Shown piece by piece: positions 1 to 13,400 of a stretch of DNA of 64,000 bases. Under the pieces are notes generated by a model. It did no database searches, was not told where the DNA came from, and worked only from the letters and a program-made list of their open reading frames with translations. The translations under genes were made by a program, and so were the position numbers. The stretch's first letter is position 1; every line of letters begins with the position of its first letter. Origin of the DNA: Glandiceps talaboti (Eukaryota; Hemichordata; Enteropneusta; Spengelidae); contig NC_135555.1 of NCBI RefSeq assembly GCF_964340395.1, positions 25,362,725 to 25,426,724 on the forward strand, read 5' to 3'.

Positions 1-1885
1 GAGTTGTAACAGTTCGGTGAGAAGGGTTGCAATTCTGAGTTTGGGCCATTCAATGAGTTGTAACAGTTCAGTGAGAAGGGTTGTAATTCTGAGTTTGGGC
101 CATTCAATGAGTTGTAACAGTTCGATGAGAGGGGTTGTAATTCTGAGTTTGGGCCATTCAGTGAGTTGTAACAGTTCAGTGAGAAGGGTTGTAATTCTGA
201 GTTTGGGCCATTCAATGAGTTGTAACAGTTCAGTGAGAAGGGTTGTAATTCTGAGTTTGGGCCATTCAATGAGTTGTAACAGTTCAGTGAGAGGGGTTGT
301 AATTCTGAGTTTGGGCCATTCAATGAGTTGTAACAGTTCAGTGAGAGGGGTTGTAATTCTGAGTTTGGGCCATTCAGTGAGTTGTAACAGTTCGATGAGA
401 GGGGTTGTAATTCTGAGTTTGGGCCATTCAGTGAGTTGTAACAGTTCGGTGAGAAGGGTTGCAATTCTGAGTTTGGGCCATTCAATGAGTTGTAACAGTT
501 CAGTGAGAAGGGTTGTAATTCTGAGTTTGGGCCATTCAATGAGTTGTAACAGTTCGATGAGAGGGGTTGTAATTCTGAGTTTGGGCCATTCAGTGAGTTG
601 TAACAGTTCAGTGAGAAGGGTTGTAATTCTGAGTTTGGGCCATTCAATGAGTTGTAACAGTTCAGTGAGAAGGGTTGTAATTCTGAGTTTGGGCCATTCA
701 ATGAGTTGTAACAGTTCAGTGAGAGGGGTTGTAATTCTGAGTTTGGGCCATTCAATGAGTTGGAACAGTTCAGTGAGAAGGGTTGTAATTCTGATTTTGG
801 GCCATTCAATGAGTTGCAACAGTTCAGTGAGAGGGGTTGTAATTCTGAGTTTGGGCCATTCAATGAGTTGTAACAGTTCAGTGAGAAGGGTTGTAATTCT
901 GAGTTTGGGCCATTCAATGAGTTGTAACAGTTCAGTGAGAAGGGTTGTAATTCTGAGTTTGGGCCATTCAATGAGTTGTAACAGTTCAGTGAGAGGGGTT
1001 GTAATTCTGAGTTTGGGCCATTCAATGAGTTGTAACAGTTCAGTGAGAGGGGTTGTAATTCTGAGTTTGGGCCATTCAATGAGTTGGAACAGTTCAGTGA
1101 GAAGGGTTGTAATTCTGATTTTGGGCCATTCAATGAGTTGTAACAGTTCGATGAGAGGGGTTGTAATTCTGAGTTTGGGCCATTCAGTGAGTTGTAACAG
1201 TTCAGTGAGAAGGGTTGTAATTCTGAGTTTGGGCCATTCAATGAGTTGTAACAGTTCAGTGAGAGGGGTTGTAATTCTGAGTTTGGGCCATTCAATGAGT
1301 TGTAACAGTTCAGTGAGAAGGGTTGTAATTCTGAGTTTGGGCCATTCAATGAGTTGTAACAGTTCAGTGAGAGGGGTTGTAATTCTGAGTTTGGGCCATT
1401 CAATGAGTTGTAACAGTTCAGTGAGAGGGGTTGTAATTCTGAGTTTGGGCCATTCAATGAGTTGGAACAGTTCAGTGAGAAGGGTTGTAATTCTGATTTT
1501 GGGCCAATCAATGAGTTGCAACAGTTCAGTGAGAGGGGTTGTAATTCTGAGTTTGGGCCATTCAATGAGTTGTAACAGTTCAGTGAGAAGGGTTGTAATT
1601 CTGATTTTGGGCCATTCAATGAGTTGTAACAGTTCAGTGAGAAGGGTTGTAATTCTGAGTTTGGGCCATTCAATGAGTTGTAACAGTTCGATGAGAGGGG
1701 TTGTAATTCTGAGTTTGGGCCATTCAGTGAGTTGTAACAGTTCAGTGAGAAGGGTTGTAATTCTGAGTTTGGGCCATTCAATGAGTTGTAACAGTTCAGT
1801 GAGAGGGGTTGTAATTCTGAGTTTGGGCCATTCAAAGAGTTGTAACAGTTCAGTGAGAAGGGTTGTAATTCTGAGTTTGAACCAT
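1..1885. repeat. 54-bp satellite, about 35 copies, running off the left edge
   Basis: The unit starts gagttgtaacagttcagtga and has period 54 (18 codons), so one frame stays open for 650 codons. Variants (ttcgatgagagg, ttggaacag, ctgatttt) recur in blocks, which implies duplication of multi-unit segments. There is no sign of a real protein: no domain, and the open frame follows from the period being a multiple of three. Confidence 0.97.
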
Positions 1886-3333
1886 TTTCAGAGTTATCTA
1901 TCATTTAGTGGAGTGTTGTATAATATGTGTGTTGCAGGCTGCAAACACCTGATGAAAAGCAACAAATAAATACAATAGCTTTCTACATGTTTCATTTATG
2001 TTGTTTCTTTATTCCAAATTTGGTTTTAAAAATCAAATGACAGTTAAACCTACACCACAAATTATGTGAAAAGAAAATGAAAAACCCACCTAATGTCTAC
2101 TGAAAGCATTACAAATTTGATACAGACAATGCCTCTACACTGAATAACAATAGATAGACAAAGCCTCTACACTGAATAACAATAGATCTGTTCATTCAAT
2201 GATGTTGGTCATACACATGGCCATTGAATACTGATAACTGCCAGTACTACTAAGGCATCCGTATTCACTTGTTCTATATTTTACATTTCTAATTAGCTTG
2301 GTGTTACTCACTGGTAAAGAAAACAGACCATGCCATACTGTGGTGTTTGTTAGAAGTTGATGCATTGAAAAGAGTGTGTGCAATTAACAAATACATGTAA
2401 GGTACTGTCTACTGCAAATACAGCCACTCCAACATCCTAGAAAGTCACAGATATAAAACTACCAACATTTTTTTACAGATGATCTGATCTTTGTTTATTT
2501 GACAAACCAATAACTGTCTACTGTATGTAACTTTAATATCTGCATTCCAGAATATCTTAGAAAATGAGCATGTGTTTTTAGTAAAATCTATGTCAGCGTG
2601 TTGTTAAAATCACCACTTGACAAACCTATACATACATTGTACAGAATACATTTTGAATTATTATAAGCAACTATTAACAGTTTCAACTGGTGTCCAAAAT
2701 ATGTCAAAATATGCCATCTTCTAAAGTATTGTCATTAAACTTTGTTTACTTGTACATTACCAAGTGACACACCAAAATATAGACTAAATGTGACATGAAC
2801 CACATACCAAGATAACAAAACCAACATTGTACTATCACTGTCTGTGTATCTAGAGTTGTTCATAATCAATAGGTTGCATACTACAATAATAGTCATTATA
2901 ACAATTCCATCTTGTCATAACATCTCAGTCCAGTTTGTGACAAGTGTTGATTTATTAGTTACAAAGTAAAATAAGTGTGAATACCCAAGTAAAGTGATTG
3001 AATTAGGCCATTCATTTCTTGTTTTCATATCTGGTGTTAAATAAACTTTAACAATAATGCCCCCATTATGTGACCGTTCTCACAGTGAGATGCTAGTATC
3101 ACAACCATCATTACATTATTAGTTCTCCAGAAGATCTAGACAATGTCTATGGTATCATTCTTTGTTGTTTTACTTGCACCCTGTAGCATTGTAAATAAAA
3201 ATAATCAAAAAATAGTGATGCAAAACAATTGTATTTTTGACAAAGTTGTCCTATGTATATAGATGGAGTCACATTTTTCCCATCTCCATACTACTGGACC
3301 AAATTTTCCAACAAAATAGCAACAATGGCGTTG

Positions 3334-4371
3334 TAGCACAACTGTATTTGGCTGTTGCTATGGGCATGGTTTTATTGCAAGACAGACTTGTTTAAATTTT
3401 TTGAATGTTTATTTGCTTACCTATTAATCCGTTATTTTTATGATATACACCACCATTTAGCTGTTGCTATGGGCGTGGTCTTGTTGCTAGGCATATTTGC
3501 TTACATTTTTTGAATGTTCATTTGCTTACCTATTAATCCGTTATTATTTTTATGATATACACCACCATTTAGCTGTTGCTTTGAGTGTGGTCATGTTGCT
3601 AGGCATATTTGCATACATTTTTGGAATCTTCACTTGGCTACCCATCCAGTTTTCATGTTTGCAATATAAACCATCATTCGGCTGTTGCTATGGGCGTGGG
3701 CAAGTTGCTAGGCATACATTTTTTTTATTCTTTATTCACTTACCTATCCCTGTTATCTTTGTAATATGCATCATCATTTCACTTTTGCTAAGGGCATGGT
3801 TATGGTTGCTCGGGTCAGTTATTTGAACAATAATTGCAAAATAACACCTCCAGTGACATCGCTACCAAGTTTCAGCTCCAATAATCATGTACGTTTCAAG
3901 ATACAAGTTTTAGACCTAATTTGCATATTGCTGATGGGATGATCATATCATAACCCCCTAATAACACTCCAACCAAATTTTAGTCAAATCTGCTCAGTAA
4001 TTTTGGAATTATAGATTTTTGACCAAAAAGACACACTTTTAGCCCTAATTTGCATATCACTGATGGGATCATCACATCATGAATACTTCTTAATCTTAAC
4101 ACCCCTTAGAACATTCCCATCAAATCTCAGCCCCATCTGCTAAGTACTTTTGGAATTATAAAAAGTCAAATTTTTGACCTAAGTTGCATATCACTGATGG
4201 AAAAAGCATGTCATGAACAATTCTTAATCTACAACACCCCCCTCCCCAGGAACGTCCTCACCAAATTCCACGCCAATCTGCCCGGTACTTTTGGAGTTTA
4301 AGTCATTTACACACACACACAGACATTTCACCATGCCTATAGAACTACTGAACCTCAGTTCAGTTGTGCTA
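3334..4371 (+). mobile_element. Dispersed element with TAGCACAACTG inverted ends, copy 1
   Basis: The element starts TAGCACAACTGTATTTGGCT and ends in CAGTTGTGCTA, an 11-bp terminal inverted repeat. The left third holds four degenerate copies of a segment reading gctgttgctatgggcgtggt; the right part repeats 'aatttgcatatcactgatgg' paragraphs. A second copy lies at 23284-25567 and fragments at 5213, 6058, 17438 and 28833. There is no coding capacity and target duplications are not clear. The class is uncertain (non-autonomous DNA element?). Confidence 0.6.
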
Positions 4372-5212
4372 AAAAGTGACTTTAAACGTTTACATTTTGA
4401 AAAGCAGCGAATGTTGACAAGTTTATTATAAAGTGTACACATACGGAAATATCTAAAAGTTGAATATGTGAAATAATAAATTTGAATTAAAGTTTTCTCT
4501 ACTCTAGCCTGTTTTGATGGCATTTATAAAATCAAAATGACTCACTCCTATGTGTTGATGTCCTACAAATTTGCATAAACAAATCACAACAGACATTAAG
4601 AGACAAGTGTTTGTTGCAGTCTGTATTATTGCTTGAAATACTAGACAAGATAAATTAAAGAACACCTGTTTTATAAAATACCTCCATTAATATTTACGCA
4701 CAACTGTTTCACTTTCAGTCATAAAGATGGTCAATTTTTCATTACATGTAGGGTTATTGTGCTATGTAGTAAAACTGACTCCATTGAAATCTATCTTGTT
4801 GCTTTGAACAACTTGCAGCAAAATGCCAAACAAGCACCATTGCATTCAGTCCAGCACACAGGTCACATGATATGTATGCCAAAATTATAGTCACCAAATA
4901 TTAGCAAATGTAATATTATGGTATCTATAGTAACATTCAAATCATACACATGGATAATACACAATGTAGTTTTTTGACCAAAAATCACACTTAATTTGCA
5001 TATAAATAGTGCTATCTTGCCTTTCACAGTATATTTACCCAGAACATCAAAATCACAATTTGCACATTAGTTTGTGAGTTAATATTTTGACTAAAAAATC
5101 ACATCTCTCTAGGCCTGTGCCTATCAACAATGGGATATATTTAGTTCTAGAATGCTAGCCCATCACACTATCCATCACTTTGGTTACCAATTGCAAATAA
5201 CACTGTTGGTTC

Positions 5213-5397
5213 GCTACTGATATTGGCATGGCCATGGTTGCTATGTGACACTACTGCTTGGCTACTGATATTGGCATGGCCATGGTTGCTATGTGACACT
5301 ACTGCTTGGCTACTGATATTGGCATGGCCATGGTTGCTATGTGACACTACTGCTTGGCTACTGATATTGGCATGGCCATGGTTTCTATGTGACACTG
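5213..5397. repeat. 48-bp tandem repeat, four copies
   Basis: The unit contains ttggcatggccatggttgct. It resembles the gttgctatgggcatggtc segment of the TAGCACAACTG element, so it probably arose from an old copy. Confidence 0.9.
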
Positions 5398-6057
5398 TAA
5401 AATATTTTACCCACATCTCCCCCTGATTTGTACTCTCACATATAAGCATCCTCAATTCAGACAATTCTCACTAGTGTACAAGTTTTGTGAAAACATTTTT
5501 GTCATTTTCGATTGATACTTTTGTAAGTCACATGTTTTTGAATACCCATTACCATTGGTTCAATTATCAATTATTGTTTGTATGAGATCACTTCAACATA
5601 CTTTCTTGAAAGGCATTCAGAATATTTGCAAGGAAACTAAAGAAAATATTTGCACCTGTTATTACTTCACCAAAGATATTGATTTCTCTGAATAGGTATA
5701 ACAAAAGAAATTTACATGTTAAAACTCTGTATACAGACTGACTACCCAAACTGGGATTACTTGATGTTGAAAAGTACTTTATTCAAAGCATGTGTTTCAT
5801 TAAGTTTTGGTTTCAAAATTTGCACCTTTCTTTTTTATTCTAAATTGTACTTTTGGTACATATTATTCAAACGTAATTGCTATGCTTCAAATGTTCAGAA
5901 ATATTACTTCTCTTGGAAGTTTTAAAATAAGGAACATCTGAGCATACAGATCAGAGAGAATTGTGGGTAAAATATGGTACAGTGACACTACTTGTAATTT
6001 TTCAATGTTCACCTAATAATTCACTACAAATCAATAGTTACAATTGTAAATGATAAT

Positions 6058-6205
6058 GACATTTGGCTGTTGCTATGGGCATGGTCTTCAATGCTGGCCA
6101 TAATTTGATCTGTGTACATCAGTATTACAATTACAAACACACATCTAGATGGACATTTCATTGTATTTCAAATAGTAGTCAATCTTAGTTCAGTTGTGTG
6201 AAAAA
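6058..6205 (+). mobile_element. Short internal-deletion copy of the TAGCACAACTG element
   Basis: Begins tttggctgttgctatgggca and ends cttagttcagttgtgtg, joining the left and right ends of the 1-kb element with most of the middle missing. Confidence 0.5.
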
Positions 6206-6742
6206 AAGTGACGAAAACGATCTCAATATTCACAAAAACTTTTACAAAATGCATTACACCACTACTGTCATGACATGGGGATATAAAAACAGATACAAAC
6301 ACCGTACTTGGCAACTTTTTCACACAGCTTTTATTTGCTTGCACTGACAGTTAGCAATTTTTGAGATTGTCTTCTGACAAAAAAAATCCCATTTTCATTC
6401 ACTTTGTATACTTTTCATGTAATCATTGTGTTATGAATTCTGTATCAATGATTCACCAAAAGTAGAATTCTCATGTGACAAAATATGAAGGCAATCAATT
6501 AAAGCATTCACACCCACACACATCAGTGCAGACAAGATATTTGTACCATGCCTTTACACCTAGTCAGAGCCAAGTTGAAAACTGTGCTGAAAACTAGATT
6601 CTAAATTCTAATTCTAAATTCATGTCATCACATAATAACCATGACTGTCCTATAACTCTATATACAAATACTCATAGTTGACAATATTTGATGCTGGTAA
6701 GAAAACTAGAAATGTCAATCTTGAATATCTTTGTGTCTGTTA

Positions 6743-6955
6743 TCAGTGCAGAGGTGATGTCTGAAGGTGTGTTGTGTTCAGTGCAGAGGTGATGTCTGAA
6801 GGTGTGTTGTGTTCAGTGCAGAGGTGATGTCTGAAGGTGTGTTGTGTTCAGTGCAGAGGTGATGTCTGAAGGTGTGTTCTCTTCAGTGCAGGGGTTATGT
6901 CTGAAGGCGTGTTCTCTTCAGTGCAAGGGTTATGTCTGAAGGCGTGTTGTGTTCT
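6743..6955. repeat. 35-bp tandem repeat, six copies
   Basis: Unit cagtgcagaggtgatgtctg followed by aaggtgtgttgtgtt. The last copies drift (aggggttatg, aaggcgtg). Confidence 0.9.
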
Positions 6956-7696
6956 CTATCATTGAAATCTGTTCATCACTCTAGTACATCTTGCTTAATA
7001 CTAGCTACAAGCAAAAAACAAACAAACAATATCTGCCTAGTATTCTATTATAAAGATCACACCTTGTGACCATCTGTTTCACGTCACTTTTATTTTGCAA
7101 GTCTCCCCTTTGAAAAACAACAATTGAAATCTTTTCATTTATCATGTTGTAAAATTCATCATAGGTTTAATTGAATGGAAATCACAGAGTTGAGACTGCA
7201 TTGAATTGTATATACATTTGTATATCTTATGACAATTTGATAACACCTGTAACAATATAATGTTCAAAAGTTGAAGTTTTTGTTTTCTATCTTCAGCACA
7301 CATCAGTGGTAGACTCAATTTGGGAGTCAAATTATTTGATAATTTCAGCAAGTCTCCGTCAAACACATAGAACAAGCTTCTTTACTGTTGTACATTTTTC
7401 ACATAATTTGGGTTGTCATTCAGTCAAGTGATATGAGCAATGTCATATCATGTATTACCTTTTCAACAAGATATCAAGAAATTGGTCACAATCAATAGTG
7501 ATTATATTCCAAACTGTACTTGCCTTTGTCCATTGGGGCTAAAACTAGCCTCAATGCAACTAACACTTTACTGAAATTATTTCCATATGGTCTTTCAATG
7601 TTAGAGAATAAACTGCATAAGACTAGATCACACATGTTTTAGCCATCATTACAGTTGCCACAAATTCAATGACAGCTACACACTCATTTTCTTAGA

Positions 7697-7860
7697 TTGC
7701 CAAACAAGCATATCTACAAGATTTCAAGTCTAGCCATTGTTATAGTCATGGCTGTATGTGATTAATGCTTACTTCCTTGCCAAACAAGCATATCTACAAG
7801 ATTTCAAGTCTAGCCATTGTTATAGTCATGGCTGTATGTGATTAATGCTTACTTCTTTGC
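7697..7860. repeat. 80-bp direct duplication
   Basis: Two adjacent copies beginning ttgccaaacaagcatatcta and ending attaatgcttacttc are almost identical, with a third start at 7857. Confidence 0.9.
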
Positions 7861-8802
7861 TATGTGCAAATAAAGCATGGTAGATACACCAGCTAGTACA
7901 GTGCAATGCATACATCCCATAAACATTGTACACATTATATTTAGAAATCACAATTTGTTCATGTGTATAAAAATGATGAAAACACTGGAAGACTGACGGC
8001 TTCCAAGACAAGATAACAGATAAACCCTTACTGTACATCAGATAGCATTCCTCATATAACCCTCGGTATCTAATCCAGTGGGGAAATCCCTAATAATCCC
8101 CCTCTCCCTCCCCCTCATTAATCCTCAAACTAAATGGCAGTCATCAACTGCACCCTGATGAGTTGACAATGATTCATTGCTATCTGATATACTACCAACT
8201 AAAACTAGGTTTAGATTACCTACAATTTAACACACAACTTTATTACCTATTTAAATCTTCTATTTTTTTGTCAGTTTTTTCATTTACAAAAATCAAAAAT
8301 CTCCTTTACTGATTGCAATCTTGTAGCTATTACGTTTCTACTACATAACTGCAATTAATTTACATATTAGTCTATAACAAAGCACTCACATAGTTGGTGT
8401 CATATTATTTCCAATGTTTGTTTTTCATGTTATGAATGATTACCACGACAACAAACAAAGTCACGTTTTCACTGACATTGCAAATGCTACTCATTTTGTT
8501 TTCATTCTGTGGTTTTTAACATTTGTTAAGGCTGGTTGATATCATCACTCTGACAAGATCTCTTTCAACAAGCTAAGATAGAATCAAAGTCAACTATTAT
8601 AGTGCTATGTTTATATACTTATACTCACAGTTCAATGGTTGTCTACAAGTCAACCCATACAGTCGATTATTTGTGGTTATGTAAAGTGTACATTTCTGAG
8701 ACTGTACTGATAACCGGGTGATTGTACTGGCATCACCCATCATTATCACCCACATATGTTACCTACAACATGCCACAATAATATTTTATTTTGTGAGTGT
8801 TA

Positions 8803-8968
8803 ACTTGTGAAAGTTAGGTTGCCATAGTTGTAGTTAACTTGTGAAAGTTAGGTTGCCATAGTTGTAGTTAACTTGTGAAAGTAAGGTTGCCATAGTTGTA
8901 GTTAACTTGTGAAAGTAAGGTTGCCATAGTTGTAGTTAACTTGTGAAAGTAAGGTTGCCATAGTTGTA
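8803..8968. repeat. 34-bp tandem repeat, five copies
   Basis: Unit ttaacttgtgaaagtaaggt followed by tgccatagttgtag. Two copies read gttagg instead of gtaagg. Confidence 0.92.
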
Positions 8969-10046
8969 TAAGTCATGAAGGGTAAAGAGGTTGTATATTG
9001 AATATTGAGTACTAACAGCAGTACAGTGAATTTTGACAATATTATAAGACTACTTTCATGTTTTACCATAGACTGACAGATTCAACACCTGTTAATCACC
9101 ATCAGTGCTCATACTATAGTAACAAGTCTGTCTGTCTAATTTCATCCCGTCCGTCTGTCCATCCATCCATCCATCCATCCATTCATCCATCCATCCAAGT
9201 TAGTTTTTAACACTAATTAAATTGCTTTGTTTGGTCTGCAATTACTGTAAATGTAGTTATTACAACTAAGACTATCTAGTAATGACATAACCAGGTTACT
9301 ATAGATATGGGTAGGAAAACAAATCACCAATCTTGTAACAGCCCTACACAAAAAAAGTTAGGCAACATTTGGTACGATTTTGAAAAACTGTTTGATGTAT
9401 GTTGCTGTACTCGTCAACACACATTGTATACACAGCTGAACTGGTAAAACTATGCAAAGAAATTCTACAAAATAGTCTTTGCACAAGATCTATCTTGACC
9501 CATTCCAGATGAACATTTGTATAAGGATCAACTGACTGTGCTCACTGCTGTAAAACTTTACTTAAATTGGAAGACGTCACGTCACCTTCATTATATACAT
9601 TTTTTTTCTGTTTCTCATCTCAAAATGTTTGAAGAGACTTGCCACTGTAAACAGTCTCCATACTACCAAGCTATTTTTTTTTTATTATTTCAAGTAGAAA
9701 GAAAATATTGCACAAATATCACAACAGCTTCTTTTTTTCTGCAAAGGACTTCAAATTCTCAGCTTCAGCATTCTAATCAAAGAAGGTTTGATATTTTTTT
9801 TTCTGTTGGTACTACATCTGTACAGCTTTGTAATCATTCCCTACACCACAAAAAATACCAAAATTGCTTAATTTACACGTCCATGCAATCTACGTGATTT
9901 CTCATTTGTCAAAACTAGCACAACAAAATTAGAAAAGATAGAGATACACTGTTCTTATTCATTGTTGGTTTACCAATGAATTCATTGAACAATGTCTTGA
10001 TAAAGGACAACAAATGTCAAATGATAAGACCCTGTAAAATAGTAGA

Positions 10047-10052
10047 TTTAAT
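10047..10052 (-). terminator. USP10: Candidate USP10 polyadenylation signal (ATTAAA)
   Basis: On the minus strand an ATTAAA hexamer lies about 235 bases past the stop codon. An AATAAA at 9681-9686 is a second candidate. Such hexamers are common by chance in AT-rich DNA, so either could be false. Confidence 0.25.
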
Positions 10053-10284
10053 GACAAACTACATAATGTAGTCTTTTCTAAACATTTGGCGACAGCTATT
10101 TAGGGACTTGCAGAGACAAACTTTGCATCTATATGCATCTCTTCAGTCCAATCATAGTTAATATCATCATACCCTGGAGAAGACATAGCTATAAATTCTT
10201 TTCTCTAGAGGGGTAAACTGAAAGTACATATATACTCCAGATTGTACAGATATATCAGTATATGCTTACACTGGGAGTGGCTGG

Positions 10285-10472
10285 TTAGATGAGATCACAC
10301 CTCCTATAAAAGAGTAGATACGGAACCTTTGGTGGAGCGGGTCTTAGTATACTGGTGATGGTGACTGCTTTCACATTGTTGTCATCGGTACGGATCCAAC
10401 CATTGATACCAGGATGGTAGAAATCACATGTATAGTGACCTCCACTGGCATTCTTTCCATGGTGGTATACAA
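10285..10472 (-). CDS. USP10: USP10 exon 15, catalytic His box and stop
   Basis: The exon reads [20 protein letters not shown] and then [14 protein letters not shown], and ends [11 protein letters not shown] and TAA. It matches human [34 protein letters not shown] and YLLYYRRVDLL. The His in GGHYT and the acidic residue in RTDD are catalytic by homology. The acceptor is ttatag. The ending has the same length as in human, so the gene is not truncated. Confidence 0.95.
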
Positions 10473-13400
10473 CTATAATACAAAATACATTGTGTACATG
10501 TTATGGCATCATCCTGTATGCAACATATTTGGACTTGAACAACACACAAAGTATGTCCTCTGGTAATGGGCTATGTATGAATACCAGGTCATTGCATTAA
10601 TGTTATCTTATCAGGTAATGGGCTATGTTTGAATACCAGGTCATTGCATTAATGTTATCGTATCTGGTAATGGGCTATGTTTGAATACCAGGTCATTGCA
10701 TTAATGTTATCTTATCAGGTAATGGGCTATGTATGAATACCAGGTCATTGCATTAATGTTATCTTATCAGGTAATGGGCTATGTTTGAATACCAGGTCAT
10801 TGCATTAATGTTATCTTATCAGGTAATGGGCTATGTATGAATACCAGGTCATTGCATTAATGTTATCTTATCAGGTAAAGGGCTATGTTTGAATACCAGG
10901 TTATTGCATTAATGTTATCTTATCAGGTAATGGGCTATGTTTGAATACCAGGTCATTGCATTAATGTTATCGTATCTGGTAATGGGCTATGTATGAATAC
11001 CAGGTTATTGCATTAATGTTATCTTATCAGGTAATGGGCTATGTATGAATACCAGGTTATTGCATTAATGTTATCTTATCAGGTAAAGGGCTATGTTTGA
11101 ATACCAGGTTATTGCATTAATGTTATCTTATCAGGTAATGGGCTATGTTTGAATACCAGGTCATTGCATTAATGTTATCTTATCAGGTAATGGGCTATGT
11201 ATGAATACCAGGTCATTGCATTAATGTTATCTTATCAGGTAATGGGCTATGTTTGAATACCAGGTCATTGCATTAATGTTATCGTATCTGGTAATGGGCT
11301 ATGTTTGAATACCAGGTCATTGCATTAATGTTATCTTATCAGGTAATGGGCTATGTATGAATACCAGGTCATTGCATTAATGTTATCTTATCAGGTAATG
11401 GGCTATGTTTGAATACCAGGTCATTGCATTAATGTTATCTTATCAGGTAATGGGCTATGTATGAATACCAGGTCATTGCATTAATGTTATCTTATCAGGT
11501 AAAGGGCTATGTTTGAATACCAGGTTATTGCATTAATGTTATCTTATCAGGTAATGGGCTATGTTTGAATACCAGGTCATTGCATTAATGTTATCTTATC
11601 AGGTAAAGGGCTATGTTTGAATACCAGGTCATTGCATTAATGTTATCTTATCAGGTAATGGGCTATGTTTGAATACCAGGTCATTGCATTAATGTTATCT
11701 TATCAGGTAAAGGGCTATGTTTGAATACCAGGTTATTGCATTAATGTTATCTTATCAGGTAATGGGCTATGTATGAATACCAGGTTATTGCATTAATGTT
11801 ATCTTATCAGGTAAAGGGCTATGTTTGAATACCAGGTTATTGCATTAATGTTATCTTATCAGGTAATGGGCTATGTTTGAATACCAGGTCATTGCATTAA
11901 TGTTATCTTATCAGGTAATGGGCTATGTATGAATACCAGGTCATTGCATTAATGTTATCTTATCAGGTAAAGGGCTATGTTTGAATACCAGGTCATTGCA
12001 TTAATGTTATCTTATCAGGTAATGGGCTATGTTTGAATACCAGGTCATTGCATTAATGTTATCTTATCAGGGCTTTCTGCATATACTAAAAGTGCCATCA
12101 TGGCAATACATGGTGTGGTTGAGTAGACATGACATACTCCGAGTCCATCAACACAACGCAAACAGACTAATATGGCGACTAACAGAGAATAATGTTATAT
12201 AACAGGAATTTGCTGTTGGTCTACATGGGCAGAATGCATTACTTTAAGCCAATCAAATATCATGATAGTAACTTTTGCCACCCTGACAGGACCTCGTGTC
12301 TACATTGTTGACGGCAGTGTCAAATTACGAAATTTTTTGTTTGAAATGTAAATCAAAGTTGTGTGTCTGTCAGTTTGATTAAAGTATAGCCAGTATTACT
12401 GACAACTAATCTACATTTAGCCCTGTTCCTCTGATGTCTGAATGACGCAAGTCTAAGTTTTTTATACTGCTATTAATGCCCAAATTCCACCTGCTAAATG
12501 TAGGTAAATCTAAATTTTCACTGGCAAAGTGTTGGTAATTAGAGACATTCACCAGCATGGCTCATTTATTACCAGCAAATGCCGGTAATTACCGGCAACT
12601 TCCTTGGCTGCCCAATTGTCACAGTTAGAATTTCTGACATAGCATACTGTTGTTTACTGACTGGACGTTTTTATGGCTACGTTTCTGCGTAGTATGCATT
12701 GGTGGTACCATATTGTCATTTAATTTCTGAAACAAGTATTTCTTAGCACTTGTATTGGTGAGTTTCTTGCTGGGTTCCGTAAGCCTGCTATCTGATGACA
12801 TATTCTTCATAATATTAGCGAATGTACTTGTCCCATAGCCTGCCACTTGAACCATGTTTTTTTCAAAGGGTTGGGATATATTATCTTTGATGCCTTTAAG
12901 TAGAATGGGTGTCAAGTCCGTTAAAAATCAGTAGGTCTCAAAAAGATTTGTAGACTATATAGAGCACAACAGAGATTGTAGTTTCAATTCTACATTACAC
13001 AGTATTCTATTCACCAATTATATGTAGCAGGGGTCGAAATAATGAACAAACTTCGCTTGTCCACTGGGCAAGTAGAAAACAAAAAGTGCTTGCCCATTCC
13101 AAATAGTGGGGTATTTTTCTTGTGTGGCTTACAAATGCACTGTTGTGATTGATTGGGCATTCTTTTGTTTATTATCAAAAAATGTCACTTTGAAAGTTTC
13201 TGTGGGTACTGAAAATTTCTCTCCACAATAAACAGGTGTCCTAAAATAATATTAATTTTCATGGTCTAATTAATATTCATACTATAGCATAGCATACAAT
13301 TTTTTGTTCACTTGTAAAAAGTAGTTGTTAAAATAATGTTTTCAACACTTTCATAAGCTATCAATATAAAAATTAACATTTATTTCAACACTGATGTAAA

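Larger units (their letters stand above)
1886..10284. other. Gene-free stretch downstream of USP10, with small repeats
   Basis: AT-rich sequence with only short open frames of no recognisable family. Its USP10-proximal end probably holds the 3' UTR. Dispersed repeats (3334-4371, 6058-6205), small tandem arrays (5213, 6743, 7697, 8803) and a CCAT run near 9160-9200 are listed separately. I see no RNA gene. Confidence 0.6.

Noticed and set aside
1-1885. CRISPR-like appearance of regular repeats
   Set aside because: Units are contiguous, with no unique spacers, and the sequence is clearly animal nuclear DNA.
17-1969. 650-codon open frame of 18-residue repeats (VRRVVILSLGHSMSCNSS)
   Set aside because: The 54-bp period is a multiple of three, so an array without stops in one frame stays open automatically. 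Bases vary without favouring synonymous positions, there is no domain, and the frame simply starts and ends with the array.
12625-12915. 96-codon minus-strand frame inside USP10 intron 14
   Set aside because: It lies in an intron, has no family match and no splice sites that join USP10 in frame.
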